DNA from: Balanoglossus misakiensis | Taxonomy: Eukaryota; Hemichordata | Reading direction: 5' to 3' | Assembly: GCA_040954595.2 (NCBI GenBank) | Contig: CM082577.2 | Span: 16,368,001 to 16,432,000, forward strand | DNA length: 64,000 nt | Part shown: in pieces, positions 1 to 10,058 of the stretch | How positions within the stretch are numbered: position 1 is the first letter of the stretch | Layout of the letters: each line of letters opens with the position of its first letter | Made by a program: the position numbers and the translations under genes | Notes under the pieces: model-generated | Databases searched by the model: none | What the model was told of the DNA's origin: nothing | Seen by the model: the letters and a program-made list of their open reading frames with translations, nothing else

Positions 1-431
1 GTTACGGTGTGGTTCTGTGTGTTTTCTTCGAGAAAGTTCAGTTAAAAATATGTATATCCGTTTAGCTATGAGACATTAATTCCCTCAGAATCCTATCACT
101 AATTGGTTAGCTGGTAATTTGCTATTCGCTCCCTTGGCGTCCTCTCTGAGAAGTTTTGTAGAGTAGTTTCCAAGTTCTGAATAAACCAACAGCTAAACTT
201 CACCCGTTTTAATGTGAAAGTGTGTTACCATAGTAGACAAAAGAACATGGTTCACCAGAGTTGCACAACTGTTCCGGATGATCTTGAACCCGCCAATTAT
301 CATATCTCAAGTTCACTTTGATGATTATTCAGTTTCAGTTTCGAGTATTTATCGTGTAATCTTGTCCACTGTCGAGTAATTGCAGTTGGACTAAGTGCTA
401 TTTCTCCTTTCAATGACATAAACTGTCTAGG

Positions 432-965
432 TCATTTCAAGGCATGATCCAAAGGTAGGTGGTGTGTGACAAGAACATTTCTCAATTCCAGTATATGCTT
501 GATTTGAAGGTTAATAGTGTTGTCCTGGCTATCTGAGAAGCTGCAAGTGAGCAAAACCTGCTTGGTGATATTATTCTCACTGAAAACATCTGACAACTTC
601 CTCTCTGTCTGGCCTGAAATAATGGTGCTGAGTTCTTCGTCTTCATTTCCTTCTATTCTACCTTTCTCTACTCTCTTCCTAACTTGCCTTGTTAAATTAC
701 TTATTTTTGCTGGCAAAATGATGTCAGGATCAAACAGTTTAATGATGTGAGGTAAAGCCTGTTGAATATTAATTCCGGTTGCCTGCAGCTCGTCATGTAA
801 ACTTAGATACAGGTTGTAGGTAAGTGGAACCTCACAATTAATATCAGCTAAAGGCTTCTGTCCTGTCACAAAGCTGTGTAGATTATCCATTATCTGAAGT
901 ACTGTTTCCGTATTTCTTATGGCCGACAAATACAAGGTGACTGAATTTTTAAATGTATATGTCAC
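432..965 (-). CDS. probable terminal coding exon of an unrecognised gene
   Basis: A 177-codon open frame on the minus strand ends in TGA at 432-434. The upper end has no ATG (the first codon is GTG), and AG dinucleotides just upstream (a CATCAG at about 967 and an ATTCAG near 945) could be splice acceptors. It therefore looks like a last exon rather than a whole gene. The protein is mostly helical, with a Leu/Ile-rich first half (including SAIRNTETVLQIMDNL), a basic stretch near residues 88-101 and an acidic patch near 107-112. Composition looks like real protein, with no low complexity. I do not recognise the family. The rest of the gene would lie upstream on the minus strand, but I could not identify other exons between 966 and 4400. 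Confidence is moderate that it is coding and nil for function. Confidence 0.4.
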   Translation of the reverse strand: MTYTFKNSVTLYLSAIRNTETVLQIMDNLHSFVTGQKPLADINCEVPLTYNLYLSLHDELQATGINIQQALPHIIKLFDPDIILPAKISNLTRQVRKRVEKGRIEGNEDEELSTIISGQTERKLSDVFSENNITKQVLLTCSFSDSQDNTINLQIKHILELRNVLVTHHLPLDHALK

Positions 966-1840
966 TGATGAAGAACCACGAGGAAATTATATTGAAAGAC
1001 TCAAAAACCTACTTTGTGATCTTAAAAAATGCCCCCCAAAATAAAAATAAAATGTGTTCATTACTAATTTATCCCAGGATACACTAAAGGGAAATATGAA
1101 TGAATTCGAATGCAAAGGGAAAACTAAGACTTGACTGCTGACATGAGAAGGAAATAATAAGTAAATTTCAGACTTTTGACAGCACAGATGAACTGGGAGA
1201 TGAACTTCACATCGTTAAAACTCGGTATAATTTATCATGAAATACCATGCCACTAGACCTGCCCACACTCAATGCCGTTTAAAACTATTTTATTGTGGTG
1301 AACACGACTATAGCCCCAGGAAACGCTTCATCGCCAAGCTGGATCAAATGCATGTACCTTTGATGCCTTCAAGGTGAGATGATGTCATACAGAGATGTCG
1401 TTCCAAGGGTAAACCACAAAGTAAACTATAACCTTTGTTTTGTCGGCTTTTCGTGCAAAATACATGGTATTTAAATATGACATCACTTCTACGCTTTTCA
1501 AAGTCAAAGCATTTCTTACACATTGTATTTTTCTATAAAATAGGCAATTGAATTGTCTGTATGATGCGTTGCCCTAGAACCGAATTGTGGATGGATGTAT
1601 TACAAAGAATTTACTTCTTTAACTAGAAATGTCACAATTTTCATTCTGCGATAACTGGAAAGGGACATTTCAACGCGCGATTTTTGACAATCTGGTATTA
1701 TTGCCCCCTCACATTTATGGCAAGAAAACGTGATTTCAGATTCCCAAACTATTTGTAATACTATATAAGGTCAGAATCAATAAATATATAGGTCCTCGTA
1801 ATAGCCGCTTCTCGTTTAGCCGATTTCATTACTGTAATTA

Positions 1841-3453
1841 GGGCACAAGCCAAGCAGGCTTGTGCCCTATTGGTATTACTGGGGTTTTTCATCTTTTTTT
1901 TTTTCTTGTGTAGTTTTTTTGCTCAGGTAGATCTTGAAAACGGCTGAACCTACAAATCTCAAACTTGGCACAATGGTGCAGGCCTATGAGAGCTGGTGCA
2001 GTATCCCTGTGAATGTTTAATTAGTCATGTGGCTTGATGACCATATATGGGGAAAATTTTTAAAATGGGCCTAATTTGCATATGAATGGAGATATCGAAA
2101 TTCTTTTAGCAACTTTTGTGGACCATGTGATCAGTGTCCTACATGCCAAATATCAAGGCCGTGGGCCAAGTCTATTTTGAGAAGAAGACTTGTAAATATT
2201 AGTAGTTTTTCATATTTTTGGACCCAGCCATGGGCCTATACTTTCTATAGTTAAGCTATGACGCCATGTACACGTCTGTGCAATGGTCCTGTACAGTGAC
2301 TGCCTACTGGCCCGTGAGCAGAATGGGACCACATTAAAAGGCAAAATTTCGGGCTCACCTGTAACACCTGCTAAACTCATTAATTATGTGCATACCTAAT
2401 TCCGGGCTAACTAATAGGGCTAGAGGTTTCGTTCTTTTTGGTCATGGACCAGTATGGGGTTAAAAAAATTTGCCCAAATTCTGGGTGACCTCAGGTGACC
2501 TTTGACCTACTTTCCTATATCTCCGCATCCAGAGCAGTTACAGACTTGGCGTTTGGAGGGTTGGGACTAAAATAGAAAAGCCAAAATTGGGGGTCACCTG
2601 TGACACCTGCTTATCTCATTAATTATGTGCATACCTAATTCCAGTCTAACCGATAGGGCTAGAGGTTTTGTTCTTGTGGGACATGGACCAGTATGAGGTT
2701 AAAAAAATTTGCCCAAATTTTGGGTGACCTCAGGTGACCTTTGACCTACTGTCCTATATCTCCGCATCAATAGCAGGTACAGACTTGGCGTTTGGAGGGT
2801 TGGGACTATAATTGAAAAGCCAAATTTGGGGGTCACCTGTGACACCTGCTTATCTCATTAATTATGTGCATACCTAATTCCAGGCTAACCAATAGGGTTA
2901 GAGGTTTGATTTTTGTTGAACATGGACCAGTATAGGCTCAAAATTTCTTGCCCAAATTTTGCATGACCTCAGGTGACCTTTGACCTAATTTACCATATCT
3001 TGGCAACCAGAGCAGGCAAAGACTTGGCGTTTGGAGGGTTGGGACTAAAATTGAAAAGCCAAAATTTGGGGTCACCAGTGACACCTGCATATCTCATTAA
3101 TTATGTGCATACCTAATTCCAGGCTAACCAATAGGGCTAGAGGTTTTGTTCTTGTGGGACATGGATCAGTATGGGGTCAAAAATTTTGCCCAAATTTTGG
3201 GTGACCTCAGGTGACCTTTGACCTACTTTGCTATATCTTGGCATCCAGAACAGGTACAGAATTTGTGTTTGGATGGATCGAACTATTAATGGAGTCTTAC
3301 ACTTTACATCATTAATTATGTGCATATCTAATTTCAGGCAAACCAATAGGGCTAGAGGTCAGGTTTCTTTTTGCCCAATTTTTGGGTGACCACATATGAC
3401 CTTTGACCTTCGGCTTAAGCTTGTGCCCGTCATCGCTGCTTGCAGCTATATTT
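1841..3453. repeat. repeat element with ~239-bp tandem units
   Basis: The left edge is a short palindrome made from GGGCACAAGC and GCTTGTGCCC (about 1841-1868). The right edge again carries GCTTGTGCCC (about 3418-3427), followed by a CTGCTTGCAGC hairpin. Between about 2220 and 3420 a unit of roughly 239 bp repeats about four times plus a shorter last copy. Each unit holds CATTAATTATGTGCATACCT and the pair TGACCTTTGACCT. No coding potential was seen. The structure suggests a non-autonomous mobile element that grew by internal tandem duplication. The class is unknown; a Helitron-like 3' hairpin is possible but unproven. Confidence 0.7.
2496..3409 (-). promoter_or_regulatory. five DR1 nuclear-receptor-like sites, one per tandem unit
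   Basis: On the minus strand each unit contains AGGTCA-A-AGGTCA, the consensus direct repeat with 1-bp spacing bound by RXR heterodimers, HNF4 and COUP-TF proteins. Sites are at 2496-2508, 2735-2747, 2974-2986, 3212-3224 and 3397-3409. In the first, second and fourth units a third AGGTCA-like half-site lies 4 bp away. The motif is seen directly; binding is inference. It may only be part of the repeat consensus. Confidence 0.45.
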
Positions 3454-4413
3454 GTTTTTGTAATTTCTCAAAAATCCATACACACAAAGAAATAAGGCCA
3501 TGGATACGGAGAAAGCACTTGAAGGCGGGGTACATGACATTGTTGTGAACAAAATCCAGTATCAAATGACATTTGTTGCAGACACCACCTGTAAATTGAG
3601 GAGCTTCTGATAAAAAATGAACATTCATATTTATTTCACCAAGGAACACTATTCGAACAAATGGCACACCTGATAATAATCATGCATTATTTTCCATGTT
3701 TTCTAGAGATTGATTGAACCACGAATATATACATGTTTTACTTTCACCAGTATATCACATTCACAAAAAAAATTAAAAAATTGCTTTCTCATCAATTTGG
3801 ATTCAACGTGCAAAAATTCAAAATGACCACCAATCCCTGCATTATTTCTATGGAGAAAAAGTAAAGTGGTGATTTCTATTTCTTCTTTGATTTCAAAAAG
3901 ATTCTCCACACAATTTAATATAACAAAGTATTGAGAGGTTTGGAGGGCCATATTTTTCTGAAAATATGTCCTAAAAGGCGCGTACTACCTTAAAATCTAA
4001 GGAAAGCAATCCACAAAAATCATTTAATTCAATTGGTATTTTATTAGACTGGGTTGATATATAGTGTTATCATCTACAATAAATGTTATAATGTAACATC
4101 ACGCAACTAGACCCCTCTATTGTTGCACAGTCGTATGGGTATTGTTCGTACATGACGCATTCATATAATCATAATCCACAAAAATAAAATATAGTATCAG
4201 TATCAATAGCGTTGTCAGATTCAGACAAACACAGTACGCCACAGCACGATACAGCACAGCGCAGAAACATGTCTGTAGGCCCAATATGACCCTGAACAAA
4301 CAAGTGCTGAACGCTTTCATTCCGAGTCTAAAATATGTAATCTCAACCATCGATAAACGCGGACAAATACGTTATTTTTGTGTGTAGGAAATCTCAGTCC
4401 TGTGACTTGCTGT

Positions 4414-5490
4414 TTAAGACGTTTCATTGGTCGGCGTTGGGTGGACGGTGGTTATTCCTGTTGTTCTGTTTGCCACATCGGTTGGCTGCTGCGCGTTACC
4501 GTCAACTCTTCGCCAAAATACATAGCGCTTGAACGCCTTGGACATGAGGGCGTATACAATCGGATTGGCGACGCTGCCCGCGTTTACCAGCATCAGCAAC
4601 ATGTTGACAACGTGCAAGTTGAATTCAAAGAAACCACTTTGGTTGGCAAAGAAGTATATTGACACCGGTAAAAACGTGACGAAGAAACAGAGCACTATCG
4701 CGATGGAGACTTTGAACGTGGCTATGTCCATTCGTTCTTCGGGCCCCGCTTGCTGCTGCAGCCACGGCGTTACGGTGAGTTGGTGGCGTCTTATCTTTGC
4801 GTAGATGCGCGCATGAGATATGACGATGGTTACCAAACTAAGTAGAATTATGATCATAGAGATGAAGTTAAGAGAGGTGTTTGTCTTGGTCTTCTCAGTT
4901 GCAATGAAACACGAGCCTTCTACCCCACTGCCCAATCTTAAAGAAGCCGTTGCGATGCCACATAAATAACTTAGGCTTACGGAGATTTTGATGACTGTCA
5001 TCAGTGTCTCCTTCGGATACTTTCCGACCACAGCCAGTGTCCGTGTCACGCACACCGTTGCCAAAGTGACCACACTGGCTATTGCAGAGGCGTTTAAAAT
5101 AAACGTCTGTATCTTGCAGAGTGTCTGGTAAACACCGACTATTTCCAGTTCTCCGTCGCCAATGAGAACTTTCACCGTCAGAGCCAAGCGCATCGGTGCC
5201 GCGAAGACGCAGGCGGCCCCGTCGATGAACGCCAAAGAGACCAGTTGATAGTTACTCGGCGTTCGCATTTTCTTGTTGGCAAACACAACATAACACACAG
5301 TGGCGTTCCCGAGAAGTCCAACTACGGCCACTAATACGTAGAGAACACAGCAGATAGTGTCTATCAGATATTCTGTCTTACTGAGCGACATTTTGCCGGG
5401 GAAAACGTCTGTTCGAATGACTTCTTGCAAAATACACCAAGCAAATGTTCCTTCTCTGTCTCCGTTCACCACTGACTGCCTGAGACACAA
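4414..5490 (-). CDS. rhodopsin-like (class A) G protein-coupled receptor, intronless
   Basis: This 358-codon single exon encodes a seven-helix plasma-membrane receptor. Visible class A landmarks, counted from the ATG at 5490, are G-N at 61-62 in TM1, the TM2 Asp at residue 90, Cys125 before TM3 and Cys194 in the second extracellular loop, Pro275 in TM6 (FLP) and NPIVY at 309-313 in TM7. The TM3 end reads V-T-R-T instead of D-R-Y, so Arg150 is kept while the acidic partner and the Tyr are lost. A second ATG at 5391 (MSLSKTEY) would give a short extracellular N-terminus and may be the true start, since residues 1-33 look unlike receptor sequence. The C-tail is Thr-rich. The ligand cannot be told from sequence; it resembles the many orphan peptide/amine-type receptors expanded in invertebrate deuterostomes. 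Confidence 0.85.
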   Translation of the reverse strand: MCLRQSVVNGDREGTFAWCILQEVIRTDVFPGKMSLSKTEYLIDTICCVLYVLVAVVGLLGNATVCYVVFANKKMRTPSNYQLVSLAFIDGAACVFAAPMRLALTVKVLIGDGELEIVGVYQTLCKIQTFILNASAIASVVTLATVCVTRTLAVVGKYPKETLMTVIKISVSLSYLCGIATASLRLGSGVEGSCFIATEKTKTNTSLNFISMIIILLSLVTIVISHARIYAKIRRHQLTVTPWLQQQAGPEERMDIATFKVSIAIVLCFFVTFLPVSIYFFANQSGFFEFNLHVVNMLLMLVNAGSVANPIVYALMSKAFKRYVFWRRVDGNAQQPTDVANRTTGITTVHPTPTNETS

Positions 5491-6974
5491 ACGCTTATGA
5501 ATAAACCTCTGCCCATCTGACTAGAAGATCATATTCTCAACGTCATAATCTACCTCCATAGCAACGATGTAAGAGGAAAGATAAAGTTAACAGTAACCAT
5601 TACGTAACAGCATCTCTCATCACAGGAAGTGAAATACGAATACTTTTTTGCCAATTACCGAAGTCCTGAGCCCTTAAAGTATCTAAATCTGTTTACCATG
5701 TTTACACCCCGGTGTGACATGGTCGTCATGAATTTTAAAGATATATTTAGTGTTTTTTGTAAAAAAAGAAAAAAAAGAAACAGACATTGGTACAAGTACA
5801 AACCGTTCATTTCATCTAGATATCACATAAAATTACCACTTTTCATACAGCGAAGGGGTAATTTCTGATTGTGATTTTTATGTCATGCACTGACATTATA
5901 TTGCACAGTGAGTGAGTGACTTTGTACAAGGCCTTTGCCTATTCTCTGTGGTATTGATATCACAAAAAGGCAAAAACAACGAGTTAGTCGATTATGTGGA
6001 TTCTGTTACGCGCAGTGTACTAATTTATAGTAAAGGTGTCACTACACATGTCGCCCATGACGATATCAGATTATTGGCTATTTCTAAATTCTTCTCTGTA
6101 ATACATCTAGGTACTGGTAACATGTGTTGTGTAAACCACGGTCGCGATACTTATGAAAATGTTTGTTGTACGTGCAAATGCATACCTCTTACCACTGTTA
6201 CCGGGGCCATGAAATGCGTTATGTACAGTCACACGCCGAGAACGTGAAACTTCAGCTCATATCACACAAATGTCCATTCCAGCGCTGATAGTTCATGGAC
6301 AGTTAGTCAGTACATTATTGACATGCAACGTATATTTACGAGGTGCTGACGTGGTCATTTACATAGGACGCCGTTTTTACAGGCGACTCAAAAACCATGT
6401 TAATCAATTACCCATGTTCATTTTCAAATAAAGTTAACATAACTGCCATTGTGCAAATGGAACACTTTAATGTAGCAAACCCGTGCTGCAACTTCAAGAA
6501 ATCATCACCTTTCTGGCTGACCAGACTGTGCACCGTTGCAATCCCTGAAGCATGTTAATGGGAATATGAGAACAAAATTTTCCAAAGTGTATGCCTTTTG
6601 AAGGCCACCAGTAATATGTTGATTGCATGTAACCACAGCAACTGTAAATTACCAGTTAGTGAAATTTTCAACCTCAAGCGTTGAAATGGCTTTTTATTGT
6701 AGTTCATATATCAAATATCTGACCTTCAAGTCTACTGCTTTAAGCCAAAAAGTTAAAATTACACATTTTGTTTGTACCTGACACAACATGAACATTGTGG
6801 CATGTGACATGTGTACGACAACAAATCTTTGACCTTTTTGATATTATCCAAAAGCCACGTTCAACAGCATGTACAATCCTTATAAAGGCACACCATGTAT
6901 GTACAGGCGTGTGAATTAAATGAAAATATATTTCACCACCTAATAGCTGCTTTGACATTTTTGTTTTGAATTGA
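5491..6974. other. intergenic, nothing recognised
   Basis: AT-rich sequence upstream of the GPCR. Small open frames at 5629-5868 and 5912-6247 show no domain, no splice context and no recognisable family. No mobile-element ends were seen. Confidence 0.5.
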
Positions 6975-7493
6975 ATGGTATTATATTTTTTGACTTGTGA
7001 AGAGATAGGAACCATGCATGTCAGTACGTCAATGCCTGTGAAATCTATACAGTTGGTGGTTGGTGGCGGTAGAACGCAAGTACATGTAGTCAGTAATGGA
7101 CAACAACCCACAACATCAACAGAATCAGCAAATGAGACAAAGACAGGACCGGTAGAAGTACAGAACGCGACTCGGGGTGTTACAGCCACAGTTCAGGCCA
7201 CTTCTGTCGCAAAAGGAACCTCTTCCACGGCCACTACTCGGACAGTTACGAACACAACTGACCACAACGCAATATTGGGCCAGAGCACATCTCATTCGGA
7301 GCCGAGCAGTGTCAGTGAAACGCCCAATATAAACATTACCAAGGCTCACATAGTCACAAGTGAACAGGGCAACGCAGCAGTTTTTCAGCCACAAAATATT
7401 TCAACGACTACATCTCAAAGTTTTGATTCAACAACTACATCTCAAAGTGTAACACTGATAAAAGTACAGTTACTCCAACAGTTACACCTTCAA
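6975..7493 (+). CDS. putative mucin-like Thr/Ser-rich exon
   Basis: An open frame of about 173 codons is very rich in Thr, Ser, Gln and Val, with several N-glycosylation sequons (for example NAT, NTT, NIS). It ends in a twofold repeat of T-T-S-Q-S near 7405-7450. A good 5' splice site (CAA|GTAAGT) follows at about 7494. The composition fits the stalk of a secreted or membrane mucin-like protein. No signal peptide is visible at the ATG at 6975, so the true 5' part is probably elsewhere or the exon starts internally. Candidate downstream exons lie at 8164-8360 and 9918-10058. The gene model is uncertain and I name no function. Confidence 0.4.
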
Positions 7494-8163
7494 GTAAGTT
7501 ATCGCGCTGTGTCAGTATTTGTTGTACTTGTATAGTGGTACGTATAACACACATAACATTTATATAAATACAAATGTACCGCATTAACCAGAGTCTAACA
7601 CAAGGAGACCAGCTCAGCTATTAACACCGTCTCTGGTACAAAGTACGCTGACACTGTAACTATTCTATTCACTGTACCTTGGAGTCATGCTTCCCGAACA
7701 TGCATATAAAAGTATTAGATAGTAATATCATGCACGCCGTCTGCAGTGAATGTTTATGGCACCGTATCACCTGTAGTATACACAATCTTCCCAAATTGCA
7801 TGCTACTTTTTCAGTTAGGGGGTCTTGAATATTGTTGAAATGCTGAGTCGGTAGTTTTCTTGCACTCCCAATGCTATACTAGTAGTTTTTCTATGGTGAA
7901 AATATCTCCACAGCTCTGTCAAAAATCAAGCCAAGCACGGTGACATAGTGTTTCTTAATATCATTTAATAATACTCCTTTTTGGCACTTTTTGTGAAAAT
8001 TTCAAGAAATACTGTTTTCTCAAAATTCTACATGTAATACTTCGGAATGTGGTAACCACGCACTGCATCAAGGTAGGTAGACATCTACCTTGATGATTCC
8101 TCCCTAGGGACAACTTCAGAAGCAGCGACTACAGAAGTAAATGAAGAAGGAGAATCATTGAAC

Positions 8164-8360
8164 CAGGAGAACAAGCGACAACTCGGGCTACACCACAACA
8201 GAAGGTCAGGCGGACACAGAGGCGGAAATGACGACACAGCCAAGCCAGACGACGGCAGAGTCTGAGCCAATCCACCCATCCACGGAGCTTTGTGACTATC
8301 CAGAGTACAATGAAACCGCAGGAAGTTTCGGCCACATGATCGCCAGCCAGACAACAACAG
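8164..8360 (+). CDS. putative second exon of the Thr-rich protein
   Basis: After a possible acceptor (ACCAG, about 8159-8163) one frame reads Thr/Glu/Gln-rich protein (TTEGQADTEAEMTTQPSQTT), then an acidic Cys-containing stretch (LCDYPEYNETAG), and ends at an ACAACAG|GTGTGT donor near 8361. The style matches the exon at 6975-7493, so both may belong to one extracellular protein. The acceptor is weak and the alternative frame is also open, so this is tentative. Confidence 0.25.
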
Positions 8361-8745
8361 GTGTGTAGAGCATAAATATGCAAATTACTCTTGAACATTT
8401 TGTTCTTGAAAATTTTGTTCTTCACTTGTACAGGTACTTTTTGGTGCAGAAAATATTGCTTGCTTTTACAGATTACATGCAACCAAGAACTTGGGGTGAA
8501 AGGGTTAAAAGCAGTCAAACACTACTCTAAGATGGACTACCTGATTAACGGGATGTACAACTGAGATCCTTGGGTGGATAGCAGATGCCATTTTATAGTT
8601 CCATCGCATGTGAGATTTTTTTGAAAATTTTCCCTGTAATATACCAAGGTGTTGTGAGTGCTTCATTTATAGTATGTTGTACTGTGTCTTGCTAAAATGT
8701 AATTTTAGTCACTGCCAGGAAGTGCCAAGGTGAAACATTATGTGA

Positions 8746-8884
8746 CCGGGGGTTGATTTACCTACTTACCTGTGACAGGGGGGTTGACTTACTTACTTAC
8801 CTACATACGTTGAAGGCGTTATACACCTGTGTCAGGGGGTATGCTTACATACTTACCTGCATACGTTGAGGGCGCTATACACAC
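8746..8884. repeat. ~70-bp imperfect tandem repeat
   Basis: Blocks containing CAGGGGG followed by TTACTTACCT, CATACGTTGA and GGCG(T/C)TATACAC recur about twice in a row, with a partial copy in front. No coding frame runs through it. Confidence 0.6.
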
Positions 8885-8918
8885 ATATATATAGGCACGC
8901 ACTTCCATACTAGGTCAG

Positions 8919-8966
8919 TCATTATCTGACCCGTGCTCGTTTCATTTTGTTACCTGTATGTGTAGG
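8919..8966 (+). repeat. 48-bp direct repeat, first copy
   Basis: By eye identical to 9624-9671, offset 705 bp. It begins TCATTATCTGACCCGTGCTC and ends GTATGTGTAGG. In this copy the following bases make AG|GTGAG, a splice-donor-like context that the second copy lacks. Confidence 0.8.
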
Positions 8967-8997
8967 TGAGTTTACCTTTTACAATCCACTTTAGATT

Positions 8998-9172
8998 GCC
9001 TGGCCATGAGGGCCATAGCGGCCGTTTATTACACCCGAGGGGCTGTGAGTTACCAGAATCATATGCTATTTCCCTCGGCCTACGGCCTCGGGAAATAGCA
9101 TATGATTCTGGTAACTCAAAGCCACGAGGGGGTAAAAACGGCTGCTATGGCGCGAATATAGGCCAGGCCATA
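8998..9172. repeat. near-perfect fold-back element (~175 bp)
   Basis: Left and right halves are inverted copies centred near 9083 (CGGCCTACGGCC). The arms contain CCAGAATCATATGCTATTTC and its complement, outward to GGCCATGAGGGCC and GGCGCG...GGCCAGGCC. A diverged one-arm relative lies at 28176-28252. It is most likely a MITE or fold-back transposon. Confidence 0.75.
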
Positions 9173-9623
9173 GGTGTTTTATAATAAACCTCATGCTAAC
9201 AGTTGGGAAAATCTTGCAATTTTCTCTTAAGGTTGGCAGACGACATCTTCCGCGGTGGCCATTGTGTCAGACGACGCGACACTGATTGACGTGACCGAGT
9301 CTGCGCACTCACGCTCGTCACGTGACCGGTTTGTATTTTTTCTGCTACTTCCCTAGAGGGATTCATAGTCGATTCTATTTTCCTATCACGTGACGGATTC
9401 TGGCGAATCACAACACAGTATTAGCATGAGGTATATTATAATGCTAAATATGAGCCATCCAAATATTTAAATACCTGGTATTGCTTTAGTTGATATTTAT
9501 ATTTGTAGTGGGGGAATTTAGTTTATTCTTCTTTAGTTATTTATACTTCTTTTTGGCATTTAAAAATGTGGTGATGTGTGCTTCATGACCGAGCGGCGAT
9601 TCAACTTAACTCATGTAACAGAT

Positions 9624-9671
9624 TCATTATCTGACCCGTGCTCGTTTCATTTTGTTACCTGTATGTGTAGG
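9624..9671 (+). repeat. 48-bp direct repeat, second copy
   Basis: Exact second copy of 8919-8966. The pair brackets the fold-back element and about 450 bp of other sequence. Confidence 0.8.
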
Positions 9672-9917
9672 CCTACCTGTGCTCTGTACTATGTGTAATG
9701 TATGATTTATACGGCCGAAATAAAAGATGAACCAGACGAAGTGACAACCACAATTTCCCGAGCATGGTGTATTTCTTTGCTGACCCTATATTGGCAAGCT
9801 TCACAATTACTTAAACGGGTGTTTTTTTCTTTTTTATCTACCAATCAGGTTGTGTTTTTCGATTCGTCACACGAAATACATAATCTTGGGTGGCCATCGT
9901 TCAACACGACGCGATAG

Positions 9918-10058
9918 GACAGACATGACGTCAGGAAGAGAAAACATGCAACAACTAACAACTACAAGGGGAGGGCCAAACGTAAACGCATGGAACTCAA
10001 ACGCCGATATCTCAACCAAAAGGAATTACAAGACCAATCGCTAGCGGGCCATTTTTAG
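9918..10058 (+). CDS. putative terminal exon with a basic C-terminal tail
   Basis: After a possible acceptor (GATAG, ending 9917) one frame encodes a strongly basic tail (core KGRAKRKRMELKRRYLNQ) that ends at TAG 10056-10058. It could be the cytoplasmic end of the Thr-rich protein upstream, but no transmembrane exon was found between them. Treat as a weak candidate. Confidence 0.2.
   Translation, partial: DRHDVRKRKHATTNNYKGRAKRKRMELKRRYLNQKELQDQSLAGHF

Larger units (their letters stand above)
8361..9917. other. non-coding region rich in short repeats
   Basis: Contains a tandem repeat of about 70 bp (8746-8884), a 48-bp direct repeat (8919-8966 and 9624-9671) and a near-perfect fold-back (8998-9172). 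No convincing coding exon was seen. Confidence 0.5.

Noticed and set aside
4378-4804. Plus-strand frames over the GPCR
   Set aside because: Antisense to a clear seven-helix receptor.
5629-6247. Small plus-strand frames of 79 and 111 codons
   Set aside because: No recognisable features; lengths expected by chance in AT-rich DNA.
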